Source of the DNA: Actinomycetota bacterium
Lineage (GTDB): Bacteria; Actinomycetota; Thermoleophilia; Gaiellales; F1-60-MAGs149
Assembly: GCA_009885805.1 (NCBI GenBank)
Contig: VFJZ01000010.1
Span: 1-64,000, forward strand
Reading direction: 5' to 3'
Length of the DNA: 64,000 bases
Part shown: positions 15,903 to 23,647 of the stretch, in pieces
Numbering within the stretch: position 1 is the stretch's first letter
Layout of the letters: the number at the start of each line of letters is the position of its first letter
Position numbers and translations under genes: made by a program
Notes under the pieces: model-generated
What the model was told of the DNA's origin: nothing
Database searches by the model: none
Seen by the model: the letters and a program-made list of their open reading frames with translations, nothing else

Positions 15903-17012
15903 TCATGGGTTGGCGCCGGCCGCAACGAGCTCGCGGGCCTCGCGTAGGCGGGCCGGGGCGTTCAGGAACAGCACGGCGACGATGCGCCCCACGTCGTCCC
16001 GTCCGATTGTAAGACCGTCCTCGACGCGCCACTCCGCGGCGGCCGTCGCGAGGCCGACCTGCTGGATCCGCAGCGGGCCGATGTCGGAGAAGTAGTAGGG
16101 CTCGCGCACGTACGGGGTGTCGTCGCCGAGCAGGCTGTCAGCCGCGTGCCGGCCGCTGTACAACGCGTGATCCCAGTGGGGAATCTGGAGCCGGCCGTGC
16201 CGCGGATGCGGGAAGGCGATGCAGTCGCCACAGGCGAAGACGTCCGTCGTACCGACCACGCGGAGGCGCTCGTCGACGTCGACGGTGAGTGAACGCCCGT
16301 CCGGCGCGAGCGCGGTCGGCAGGCTCGTCCGGAACCCGGCCGCCGAGACGGCGACGTCGCAGGGCAAGGTTCCGTGCGTCGAGGTGCGCACGGAGGAGGC
16401 GGTGATCTCCTCGATCCGCGCTTCGGCCAGGAAGGTCACGCCGAGATCGGCCAGGGTGCGCGCCGCCGCTGCCGACGCGGTCGGATGCAGCCGCGCGAGC
16501 GGCCGGTCGAGCATGTCGACGAGGGTGACGCGGTGACGGCCGGCGAGGGTGGCGGCCGTCTCCGAGCCGATCAGCCCGGCCCCGATCACGACGACGTCGC
16601 GGCCCTCGACCGCGGTGCGGGCGGTCAGGTCGAGCATCGTTGCGCCGGTCGTGTTCTCCGCCGCGAGCGCGATACCGGCAACGGGCGGTCGAGGGTACGC
16701 GAGACCGGTCGCCCAGACGATCTGGTCGGCCTCGATCTCGCTGCCGTCATCGATCACGAGGCGATGGGTCGCGAAGTCGCAGTCCACGACCCGGCCGTCG
16801 ACGTGGCGGACGCCCTTCTCGGTCAGCCGGTCCGCGTCGGCGAGCAGCGGCACCCGACCGGAAACGAGTGCGCGCTTCGAGAGTGGCGGCCGGTCGTGCG
16901 GCAGGCCCGGTCCCACCATCGTCACGTCAACTCCACGCTCGCCGAGACGCGCCGCGCACGACCAGCCGGCGACACCGTTCCCGACCACGGTCACGCGTCC
17001 GACCGCGGACAC
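15903..17012 (-). CDS. FAD-dependent ferredoxin reductase (NAD(P)H)
   Basis: A 369-residue two-dinucleotide-fold flavoprotein: N-terminal VTVVGNGVAGWSCAARLGERG (FAD), a second GxGxxG in VVVIGAGLIGSETAATLAG (NAD(P)H), and the FAD-binding TTDVFACGDCIAFP motif near the C-terminus. It is a BphA4/PdR-like reductase that passes electrons from NAD(P)H to the adjacent ferredoxin. The first GTG (17012) is used; an in-frame GTG six codons later is an alternative. Upstream to 17198 there is no convincing gene. Confidence 0.88.
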   Translation of the reverse strand: MSAVGRVTVVGNGVAGWSCAARLGERGVDVTMVGPGLPHDRPPLSKRALVSGRVPLLADADRLTEKGVRHVDGRVVDCDFATHRLVIDDGSEIEADQIVWATGLAYPRPPVAGIALAAENTTGATMLDLTARTAVEGRDVVVIGAGLIGSETAATLAGRHRVTLVDMLDRPLARLHPTASAAAARTLADLGVTFLAEARIEEITASSVRTSTHGTLPCDVAVSAAGFRTSLPTALAPDGRSLTVDVDERLRVVGTTDVFACGDCIAFPHPRHGRLQIPHWDHALYSGRHAADSLLGDDTPYVREPYYFSDIGPLRIQQVGLATAAAEWRVEDGLTIGRDDVGRIVAVLFLNAPARLREARELVAAGANP

Positions 17013-17198
17013 GTCAGTCGCCCGCCGCTGCCGGTTCGAGACGACACCTGTCCGCGCCGACGCCGACGCCGACGAGGGTCGCGGGCGTGATGTCGACGAA
17101 GGCGCTCGCCCGCGTGATGTCCCGGAGGGCGGTGGAGATGACGATCATGCTCCACGTACCATGCCGCGCGAATCCGCATCCTGCATGGCGTTCCTGTC

Positions 17199-17894
17199 AT
17201 GAACGGTGTCGAACCCACTCAAACTCGTACATTGTTCGACGCCCTTGGACGCGGCTGGCCCGAGGCGCTCGCGCCGATTGCCGGCACGCTCTCGCAACTC
17301 GGCGACTTCCTGCGCGCCGAACGTGCCGGCGGCCGCGGCTTCCTTCCCGCAGGCGGACAGATCCTGCGGGCGTTCGAAATGCCGATCGCCGACGTCCGAG
17401 TCCTGATCGTCGGTCAGGATCCGTACCCGACACCCGGTCACCCGGTCGGCCTCTCGTTCTCGATCGCAGCCGACGTGCGTCCGCTCCCGAAGAGCCTCGT
17501 CAACATCTTCCGCGAGTACCGCGACGACCTCGGCCTGCCGACGCCGGCGACCGGCGACCTGTCGGGCTGGGCGGCGGCAGGCGTGATGCTGCTGAACCGG
17601 GTCCTGACCGTCCGGCCGGGGGAACCCGGATCGCACCGCGGCCAGGGGTGGGAGACCGTGACCGAGCAGGCGATCCGCGCGCTCGTCGCGCGCGGCGGGC
17701 CGCTCGTCGCGATCCTCTGGGGTCGCGACGCACGCAACCTCGCGCCGCTGCTCGGCCCGACGCCGCGGATCGAGTCGGCGCACCCGAGCCCGCTGTCCGC
17801 GGCGTCCGGCTTCTTCGGTTCGCGACCGTTCAGCCGCGCCAACGAGATCCTCGCCAGCCAGGGCGCGGCTCCGATCGCCTGGTCGCTACCGTAG
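17199..17894 (+). CDS. ung: Uracil-DNA glycosylase (family 1)
   Basis: A 231-residue DNA repair enzyme that removes uracil from DNA. It carries the water-activating motif [20 protein letters not shown] (Asp and Tyr), the [11 protein letters not shown] segment, and the catalytic-His minor-groove motif SAHPSPLSA followed by GFFGSRPF. These are the family 1 Ung signatures and the length is standard. A TACCAT sequence about 40 nt upstream could be the -10. It is followed by the AAA-protease fusion gene, which has its own promoter. Confidence 0.95.
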   Translation: MNGVEPTQTRTLFDALGRGWPEALAPIAGTLSQLGDFLRAERAGGRGFLPAGGQILRAFEMPIADVRVLIVGQDPYPTPGHPVGLSFSIAADVRPLPKSLVNIFREYRDDLGLPTPATGDLSGWAAAGVMLLNRVLTVRPGEPGSHRGQGWETVTEQAIRALVARGGPLVAILWGRDARNLAPLLGPTPRIESAHPSPLSAASGFFGSRPFSRANEILASQGAAPIAWSLP

Positions 17895-17897
17895 TGT
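17892..17897 (+). promoter_or_regulatory. -10 box TAGTGT, leaderless promoter for the AAA-M41 gene
   Basis: TAGTGT overlaps the ung stop codon and lies 6 nt before GTG 17904. Confidence 0.45.
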
Positions 17898-17903
17898 GAG
17901 GCC

Positions 17904-19928
17904 GTGGCCCTCGACGCGGAGATTCGCGACCGCTACGTCGCCATGCGCGATGCGACCGACAAGGCATCGCGGAGCGAGGTCGACGCCTTCGTCGCGACCA
18001 CGACGGAGCGCTTCGGCGCCGACTCCCTCGAGCGTGCGTACGCGATCGCGATCCTCGCGCGCTGGAGCCGCTGGCACGCCGAGGATCAGGCTGCGGGCTG
18101 CGCCGCTGCCGCGGAGGCGACCCGTCTGGGCCGCGCGCACGGCGCTGCGAACGACGCGCTCGCCTTCTGGCACGACCTCCTCGGCCTGCTCTCCGCCGAT
18201 ACGGGTGACATGCCGGCCGCGATCGCAGCGGCCGATCTCTGCGTCGAGCACTGGCTGCTCGCCGGACAGTCGTCGCTGCCGTACATGGCCCACCGCCAGG
18301 CGCAGGCGATCGTCATGCGGCTCGCGCTGGAACCGGTCGGGCCCCTGCTGGTACGACTCGAACCACCCTGGCGGCAGATGGACGACTATGGCCGGGGCGA
18401 GCTCGTCAAGCTGCTTGGACAGGTCGTCCGGCGGCGACGGGACCTGACCGACGCCGAGCGGGCGGCCCTCGGCGGGGTCGACGCGACCGTCGATGCAATT
18501 GCCCGAATCGCGCCGCCGCCGACTGTGGAGCCGGATCACGAGGCGCTCGCCGAGGTTCTCGACGAACTCGACCGACTCGTCGGCCTGGCGGCGGTCAAGG
18601 CCGAGGTCCACGAGCTCGTGGCGCTGCTGAAGGTGCGGGAGATGCGCCGCGCGGCCGGCTTGCCGGTGCCAGACACCGCCAACCACCTGGCGTTCCTCGG
18701 GCCGCCCGGGACCGGTAAGACGACGGTCGCGCGGCTGCTCGGGAGGGTCTTCAACGCCCTCGGCCTGCTCGCGAAAGGCCAGGTGGTGGAGGCCGATCGT
18801 GCGGAGCTGGTGGCCCAGTACATCGGACAGACGGCACCGAAGGTCGATGCGCTGGTGACACGCGCAATGGACGGCGTGTTGTTCATCGACGAGGCGTACA
18901 GCCTGTTCAACTCGTCGGAACTGGACTTCGGACACGAGGCGGTGGCGACGCTCCTGAAGCGGATGGAGGACGATCGCGATCGGCTGGTGGTCGTCCTCGC
19001 CGGGTACACCGACGAGATGGAGCGCCTCCTGGAGTCGAACCCGGGCCTGCGCAGCCGCGTGCCGACTACGATCCGGTTCGACAGCTTCTCGGGCGACGAA
19101 CTGGCGCTGATCTTCGACGGCATGGCCGCGGACGGCGGCTACACCGTCGACGGTGAAGCCCGGGCGCGGGTCCGCCAGCTCGCCGGCCTGATGAAGGGCA
19201 GCGCGGACGGCCGCACCTTCGGCAACGCCCGCGACCTGCGCAACCTGTTCGAGGACACGCTCGCGCGGCAGGCGACCCGGCTCGTCGCCGACGGCAGGAC
19301 GCCTGACGCCGCCGCGCTGCGGCAGCTCCGCTGCGAGGACATCCACTGGACGGAACTGGGCGACCCCGACGCGGCGCCGCTTGTCGGCGAGGAGGCCCGG
19401 GTCGTCGCCTACCACGAGGCCGGCCACGCGCTCGTCCGGCACGTCGCCGGCGGCGGTCCGCCCGCCCTCGTCACGATCGTTCCCTCGGCGCGCGCCCTCG
19501 GACGCACCTTCTTCGCCGAAGACTCGCGCCAACTGTTCCGCCGCGAGGACCTGATCGCGATCGCCGCCAGCGCACTGGGCGGTCGCGCCGCCGAGGAGGC
19601 CGTCTTCGGCGAGGCCAACGCCGGCGCGATCGATGATCTGCAGGTCGCGGAACGGATCGTCCGGACGGTGCTCCGAGCAGGGCTCGGCGAGACGGACACG
19701 GCGGACGCGATGGCGACGTATGCGGCGACCGGCGGCAGCGGGCTCGACCAGGGCTGGCACGGCGACCGCACCCGCACCGAGATCGGCGAGCTGCTCGCCG
19801 AGGCATACGCACTGGCCGAGCGAATCGTCACCGAGCACCGCGCTCCGCTCGCCGCGCTGGCCGAAGCCCTGCTCGAACAGCGGACCGTCGCGGGCGACGA
19901 GATCGCCGCGCTGTTGACGCTCAAGTGA
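17904..19928 (+). CDS. CbbX-type AAA+ ATPase fused to FtsH-type M41 metalloprotease
   Basis: A 674-residue protein. Residues 1-215 are helical and TPR-like. Residues about 220-480 form a CbbX/SpoVK/EccA-type AAA domain: Walker A GPPGTGKTT (about 266), pore-loop region YIGQTAPKVD, Walker B GVLFIDEAYSL (about 323), GYTDEME, and the lid motif TFGNARDLRNLFE. Residues about 498-660 are an M41 peptidase: zinc motif HEAGH at 504-508 and third-ligand region GAIDDLQVAE at 574-583 (Asp 578). All protease residues look intact. There is no membrane helix, unlike FtsH. It would be a soluble ATP-dependent protease or remodeller; substrate unknown. Confidence 0.85.
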   Translation: MALDAEIRDRYVAMRDATDKASRSEVDAFVATTTERFGADSLERAYAIAILARWSRWHAEDQAAGCAAAAEATRLGRAHGAANDALAFWHDLLGLLSADTGDMPAAIAAADLCVEHWLLAGQSSLPYMAHRQAQAIVMRLALEPVGPLLVRLEPPWRQMDDYGRGELVKLLGQVVRRRRDLTDAERAALGGVDATVDAIARIAPPPTVEPDHEALAEVLDELDRLVGLAAVKAEVHELVALLKVREMRRAAGLPVPDTANHLAFLGPPGTGKTTVARLLGRVFNALGLLAKGQVVEADRAELVAQYIGQTAPKVDALVTRAMDGVLFIDEAYSLFNSSELDFGHEAVATLLKRMEDDRDRLVVVLAGYTDEMERLLESNPGLRSRVPTTIRFDSFSGDELALIFDGMAADGGYTVDGEARARVRQLAGLMKGSADGRTFGNARDLRNLFEDTLARQATRLVADGRTPDAAALRQLRCEDIHWTELGDPDAAPLVGEEARVVAYHEAGHALVRHVAGGGPPALVTIVPSARALGRTFFAEDSRQLFRREDLIAIAASALGGRAAEEAVFGEANAGAIDDLQVAERIVRTVLRAGLGETDTADAMATYAATGGSGLDQGWHGDRTRTEIGELLAEAYALAERIVTEHRAPLAALAEALLEQRTVAGDEIAALLTLK

Positions 19929-19976
19929 ACAGCGGCAGGTGCCGAGATCGTTGGCGTGAAGCGATCGGAGGGTTCG

Positions 19977-20342
19977 ATGTCGGCATGGCTCGAAGATGGT
20001 GAGAGGGTCGTGCTCGAGGATCGTCGGAGCGGACGGCTCGAGGGACGGCTCCGTGCCTTCACCGGCGCCATCGTGGCGACGGATCGGCGTCTGCTCTTCC
20101 TCGAGCGCCCGCGCTGGGCGTACGCGTTCGGCCTGATCGGCCTGCTGCTGACGAAGCCGACCGAGCGAAGGCTGGACGCGGCCTTCGCGGACATCGCGAG
20201 CGTCGGCGTCGGCAGCCATGGGCGTGCGAAGACGCTCGAGATCGAACTGACGTCGGGCGAGTCGCACCGGCTGCTGGTGAAGGATCCCGAGCCGTGGCTC
20301 GCGGCGATCGGACCGCAGAGCGCGGAGCGGGCGGCGGCGTAG
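19977..20342 (+). CDS. Small PH-like domain protein of unknown function
   Basis: A 121-residue protein with a strand-rich pattern like bacterial PH domains: GERVVLEDRRSGRLEGRL, AIVATDRRLLFLERPR, a short hydrophobic stretch (YAFGLIGLLLT), then IASVGVGSHGRAKTLEIEL and WLAAI. The VATDRRLLFL phrase is typical of the bPH/YvbH-like group. ATG 19977 is preceded by GGAGGG at good spacing and preferred to GTG 19956. It follows the AAA-protease gene by 48 nt on the same strand; a functional link is possible but not shown. Confidence 0.6.
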   Translation: MSAWLEDGERVVLEDRRSGRLEGRLRAFTGAIVATDRRLLFLERPRWAYAFGLIGLLLTKPTERRLDAAFADIASVGVGSHGRAKTLEIELTSGESHRLLVKDPEPWLAAIGPQSAERAAA

Positions 20343-20353
20343 CGCTGCGCCGT

Positions 20354-20390
20354 GCGTGTCGCAAAGGCGTGCGGCACGAATGCGACACGC
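20354..20390. promoter_or_regulatory. Palindromic operator candidate upstream of the exporter
   Basis: Perfect 9-bp inverted repeat GCGTGTCGC (20354-20362) / GCGACACGC (20382-20390) with a 19-nt centre, which itself holds CGTGC-G-GCACG. It covers the expected -35 region of the promoter whose -10 is at 20399. A dimeric repressor (TetR or GntR type) site is the simplest reading; the regulator is not adjacent. Confidence 0.5.
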
Positions 20391-20398
20391 AGGCCGGC

Positions 20399-20404
20399 TA
20401 GCCT
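20399..20404 (+). promoter_or_regulatory. -10 box TAGCCT, leaderless promoter for the ABC exporter
   Basis: TAGCCT, a 6-nt gap, then ATC at 20411. The same spacing recurs at many starts in the window and marks ATC 20411 as the first codon. Confidence 0.5.
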
Positions 20405-20410
20405 GCCCGC

Positions 20411-21367
20411 ATCGCCGGCATCGTCGAGATCGAGGGCGTCACCAAGGCGTTCGGTGCGACCCGCGCCCTCGCCGGTGTCGATCTCGAGATCCCGGAGGGA
20501 TCGATCCAGGGCCTCCTCGGCCCGAACGGCGCCGGCAAGACGACCATCGTCCGGATCCTCGCCACCCTGCTCAAGCCCGACCAGGGCAGGGCGCGGGTGG
20601 CGGGCCTCGACGTCGTCCGTGACGCGCAGCGCGTGCGCGAGGTGATCGGTCTCGCCGGCCAGTTCGCGGCGGTCGATGATCAGCTGACCGGACGGGAGAA
20701 TCTCGAGATCGTCGGCAGGCTCTACGGCCTCAGCGTTCGGGAGGCGCGGACGCGAGCCGGCGAGGCCCTGGAGCGCCTGGGTCTCGTCGACGCCGCCGAC
20801 CGCCTCGCCCGCACCTACTCGGGCGGCATGCGGCGCCGGCTCGACCTTGGCGCGAGCCTCGTCGGGCGGCCGCGGGTGCTGCTCCTGGACGAGCCGACGA
20901 CCGGACTCGACCCGCGCACGCGGCTCGAACTGTGGGAGCTGATCCGCGACCGTGTGCGCGCCGGCGCGACGCTCGTGCTGACGACCCAGTACCTGGAGGA
21001 GGCCGATCAGCTCGCCGACCACATCGTCGTCATCGACCACGGCACGGTGATCGCGCGGGGCACCTCCGACGAGCTGAAGTCTCGCCTCGGCGCCGACGTG
21101 ATCGAGATCGTGCTGGCCGACGCCGCGCTGCAGGAACGCGCCTGCGATCTGCTGCGACCGCTGGCGGTGGAGCGCCCGCAGGTCGATCGTGACGGCACGC
21201 GCGTGAGCGTCCCGGTCGCCGGCGGCTCGATGACCCTGCTCGCGGTGGTGCGCGCCCTCGACGAGGCGCAGATCCCCGTCGTCGATGTCGGCCTCAGGCG
21301 CCCGTCGCTCGACGACGTGTTCCTTGCGATCACCGGGCACGCCGCCGAGGAGGCCGCGGCCGGATGA
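20411..21367 (+). CDS. DrrA-type ABC exporter ATPase with apparent ATC start
   Basis: An ATPase of about 318 residues: GLLGPNGAGKTTIVRILATL (Walker A), YSGGMRRRLDLGASLVG (signature), VLLLDEPTTGLDP (Walker B) and TQYLEEADQLADHIVVIDHG (D-/H-loop). The C-terminal DrrA-type domain ends RRPSLDDVFLAITGH. The frame upstream has no ATG, GTG or TTG between the stop TAG (20399) and the Walker A motif; the first canonical start (GTG 20597) would delete Walker A. ATC 20411 lies exactly 6 nt after TAGCCT, so a leaderless ATC start is proposed; a base error is the alternative. It overlaps the permease by 4 nt (ATGA). Confidence 0.85.
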   Translation: MAGIVEIEGVTKAFGATRALAGVDLEIPEGSIQGLLGPNGAGKTTIVRILATLLKPDQGRARVAGLDVVRDAQRVREVIGLAGQFAAVDDQLTGRENLEIVGRLYGLSVREARTRAGEALERLGLVDAADRLARTYSGGMRRRLDLGASLVGRPRVLLLDEPTTGLDPRTRLELWELIRDRVRAGATLVLTTQYLEEADQLADHIVVIDHGTVIARGTSDELKSRLGADVIEIVLADAALQERACDLLRPLAVERPQVDRDGTRVSVPVAGGSMTLLAVVRALDEAQIPVVDVGLRRPSLDDVFLAITGHAAEEAAAG

Positions 21368-22113
21368 GAGCCGTTCGCGACTCGCTGATCGTCGCGCGGC
21401 GGAACGTCCTGCGGATCCGGCGGACGCCGCAGCTGATCATCTTCGCGACGATCCAGCCGGTCATGTTCGTCCTCCTGTTCACCTACGTGTTCGGCGGCTC
21501 GATCCCGACCGGCGACCTCGACTACGTCGACTACCTCGTCCCCGGCATCCTCGTGCAGACCGCAGCGTTCGGGTCGTCGTCGACGGCGATCGGACTTGCC
21601 GACGATCTCAAGCGCGGCATGGTCGACCGGTTCCGCTCGCTGCCGATGGCGCGATCCGCGTTCCTCGCCGGCCGGACGATCGCGGACGTCGCCCGCGCCG
21701 TCCTCGTCGTCACGATGGTGATCGGGATCGGCTTCGTGGTCGGGTTCCGCCCGAGCGGCGGCCTCGTCGCGATCATCGGCGGCCTGCTGCTCGTCATCTT
21801 CTTCTTCTCCGCGATGTCGTGGCTGTTCGCCTGCCTGGCGCTCCTGGTGAAGGATCCCGAGAGCGCTGCGACGGCGGGCTTCATCCCACTCTTCCCGTTC
21901 GTCTTCGCGAGTTCGGTGTTCACGCGGACGGAGACGATGCCAGACTGGCTCGCGACGTTCGCCGACGCGCAGCCGCTGACGCGCGTCACCGACGCCGTCC
22001 GCGGGCTGATGCTGGCCGGAGACACCGGCGACGTGCTCGCCGCGGTCGTCTGGACGGCGGCAATCACGCTCGTGTTCGCGCCGCTGGCAGTACTCCTCTA
22101 CCGGCGCAGCTGA
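21364..22113 (+). CDS. DrrB-type ABC-2 exporter permease
   Basis: A 249-residue protein with six membrane segments and the ABC-2 pattern: NVLRIRRTPQLIIFATIQPV at the N-terminus, DYLVPGILVQTAAFGSSSTA, the conserved DLKRGMVDRFRSLPMAR loop that contacts the ATPase, and a closing PLTRVTDAVRGLMLAG. With the preceding ATPase it forms a drug, lipid or antibiotic exporter. The DrrA/DrrB family usually secretes hydrophobic compounds; the substrate here is unknown. Its 3' end overlaps the convergent methyltransferase gene by 16 nt. Confidence 0.9.
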   Translation: MRAVRDSLIVARRNVLRIRRTPQLIIFATIQPVMFVLLFTYVFGGSIPTGDLDYVDYLVPGILVQTAAFGSSSTAIGLADDLKRGMVDRFRSLPMARSAFLAGRTIADVARAVLVVTMVIGIGFVVGFRPSGGLVAIIGGLLLVIFFFSAMSWLFACLALLVKDPESAATAGFIPLFPFVFASSVFTRTETMPDWLATFADAQPLTRVTDAVRGLMLAGDTGDVLAAVVWTAAITLVFAPLAVLLYRRS

Positions 22114-22973
22114 CGCGCGAGCTCGGCGATCTGCTCCGGGCCGATGCCGCAGCAGCCGCCGATCAGGGTTGCGCCCGCTTCGGCCCAGGTGCGGGCGAAG
22201 GCGTGGTAGCCGACCGGGTCGAGGTCATCGCGGATCTCGGTGATGCGATCGTTCGCCTCGTGGTCGTCCGTCAGCGGGGGGAAGGCGTTGGCGTACGCGC
22301 CGATCACGAGGTCGGGCTCGGCCGCGATCGCCTCGGCGAGCGCGGCCACCATCCACTCGGGCTGGCTGCAGTTGAACAGCACGGCGGCAGCGCCGGCGCC
22401 GCGAGCCGCGCGAACGGCCTCCGCAACCGTCTCGCCGGAACGCAGCCGCGGCGGACCGTCGTCGTCGCGGACGGTGAACGAGACCCAGCGGGGCCGGCCG
22501 TCGTCCGGGAGGGCGGCGAGGGCGGCCAGCGCCTCGGCGACGAGGCTCTGCGTCTCGGCCAGCCACAAATCGACGTGCGGTGCCAGCCCCTCGATCAGGG
22601 GTCGGAGCAGGGCGGGTGCATCAGCCGCGACGTAGAGGTCGGGCCGGTACGACCCGAACACGGGCGGCAACGACCCGGCGACCAGGACCGGCCGCGGCGC
22701 GGCGTCTGCCTCTGCTCGGGCGAGACGGCCGGCGAGGTCGGCGAGCTCCTGGCCGCGCTCGGCGAACAGGGCGTCGCCGATGTGGAACGGGACGACGGCA
22801 TAGGTGTTCGTCGAGATCACATCGGCGCCGGCATCGATGAACGCGCGATGTGCGCGGGCCACCCAGTCGGGGCCCTCGATGAGGGCGAGCGCCGACCACT
22901 CCGGCTGACGGAACGGGGCCCCCATCCGATCGAGCTGACGGCCCATCCCGCCGTCGAGAATGGTGATGGTCAC
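22098..22973 (-). CDS. Homocysteine S-methyltransferase family protein
   Basis: A 291-residue (beta-alpha)8 enzyme: N-terminal TITILDGGMGRQL, DVISTNTYA, the first zinc Cys in VLFNCSQPEWM, and the paired zinc Cys residues in LIGGCCGIGPEQI. These are the motifs of MmuM/BHMT-type methyltransferases that move a methyl group from S-methylmethionine or betaine-like donors to homocysteine. GTG 22973 lies 6 nt from a TACGAT -10 box, so it is probably leaderless. Its promoter and first 26 codons are duplicated at 23492-23578. Confidence 0.88.
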   Translation of the reverse strand: MTITILDGGMGRQLDRMGAPFRQPEWSALALIEGPDWVARAHRAFIDAGADVISTNTYAVVPFHIGDALFAERGQELADLAGRLARAEADAAPRPVLVAGSLPPVFGSYRPDLYVAADAPALLRPLIEGLAPHVDLWLAETQSLVAEALAALAALPDDGRPRWVSFTVRDDDGPPRLRSGETVAEAVRAARGAGAAAVLFNCSQPEWMVAALAEAIAAEPDLVIGAYANAFPPLTDDHEANDRITEIRDDLDPVGYHAFARTWAEAGATLIGGCCGIGPEQIAELARQLRR

Positions 22974-22990
22974 GCGGCGATCGTAGACGA
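22899..22990. repeat. Repeat copy 1: promoter and 5' end of the methyltransferase gene
   Basis: This stretch matches 23492-23585 in the same orientation with a few substitutions. It covers the first 25 or so codons, the start codon and the TACGAT box (22980-22985). Confidence 0.85.
22980..22985 (-). promoter_or_regulatory. -10 box TACGAT, leaderless promoter for the methyltransferase
   Basis: Minus-strand TACGAT, 6-nt gap, GTG 22973. In the duplicated copy the box reads TGCGAT. Confidence 0.5.
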
Positions 22991-23070
22991 CGTTTGGGCG
23001 ACGACGGCCCGCGCTGCCGTGTTCGACGGGTCGCGGATCGCGCGGGTTGCTGAGAGATCAGCCGGATACG

Positions 23071-23476
23071 ATGTTTGCGCTAGTAGGGATTGCGTTGCAC
23101 GCCGAGATCGGCGAGACCTTCGCCAAGACGTCGGCTGGATCAGGTCGATGCGGTCACGCGCGACATGCTCGGCGGCGTGCTCGAAGTGCCCGAGAACTCG
23201 TTCGACCTCGATGTCCGCGTCGTGTTCCCGACCGACGTGCAGGCGAAGGTCGATCGTGTCCGGCGCCTGCTGGGCGATGCCGCGAAACTGGAGGCAGAGG
23301 CGGCGGCCGCGAATCGGGCGACCGCGCGCGAGCTCGCGGCCAGCGGCATGCCGATCCGCGATGTCGGCAACGTGATGGGCGTGTCGTACCAGCGCGCGCA
23401 GCAGTTGGTCGGTTCGCGCAGGTCGGCGACGAGCGGCGTGGGGGCGTCGCCGGTCGCGGCGAATCGCGACGGGTGA
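23071..23476 (+). pseudogene. Frameshifted HicB-like antitoxin / HTH protein
   Basis: From about 23150 a clean frame encodes LDQVDAVTRDMLGGVL, a strand-type segment (SFDLDVRVVFPTDVQAK), a coiled helix and a C-terminal HTH (ELAASGMPIRDVGNVMGVSY, then QRAQQLV). This is the layout of actinobacterial HicB-like antitoxins. The expected lead-in (EIGETFAKT, 23101-23127) lies just upstream in another frame, so one small indel near 23128-23133 separates them, and the N-terminus is also short. No toxin gene is adjacent. Either a decayed antitoxin or an assembly error. If intact, translation could begin at ATG 23165 and yield the HTH only. Confidence 0.55.
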
Positions 23477-23491
23477 GTCGGTGGCCGTCCG

Positions 23492-23585
23492 CTCCGGCTG
23501 ACGGAACGGGGCCCCCATCCGCTCCAACTGACGGCCCATTCCGCCGTCGAGGATCGTGATGCTCACGCGCCGATCGCAGACGACC
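23492..23585. repeat. Repeat copy 2: truncated methyltransferase 5' end (pseudogene fragment)
   Basis: It encodes on the minus strand SITILDGGMGRQLERMGAPF and a few more matching residues, then loses all similarity to the intact gene. The region upstream of its GTG is also copied, but the -10 box is TGCGAT (23573-23578) instead of TACGAT, changing the most conserved A. It now lies in the upstream region of the NCS1 permease. Confidence 0.85.
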
Positions 23586-23647
23586 GTTTGCATTGCCGAT
23601 CCGCCGCCGTCAGACTCATCGCGGACATTGTCGAAGGAGGGGCTCGA

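Noticed and set aside
17014-17148. 44-codon minus-strand ORF between ung and the ferredoxin reductase (starts [17 protein letters not shown])
   Set aside because: The GGAG lies only 1 nt before the ATG and no -10 box with the usual spacing is present; no family recognised. Its stop is 1 nt before the reductase start, so it could be a leader peptide, but support is too thin.
17886-20267. Long antisense ORF (793 codons) opposite the AAA-M41 gene
   Set aside because: GC-rich shadow frame: the plus-strand frame has complete AAA and M41 motifs, while the antisense product is low-complexity and matches no fold.
19409-21340. Antisense ORF (643 codons) across the protease and ABC genes
   Set aside because: Spans several genuine genes on the other strand and has no domain pattern.
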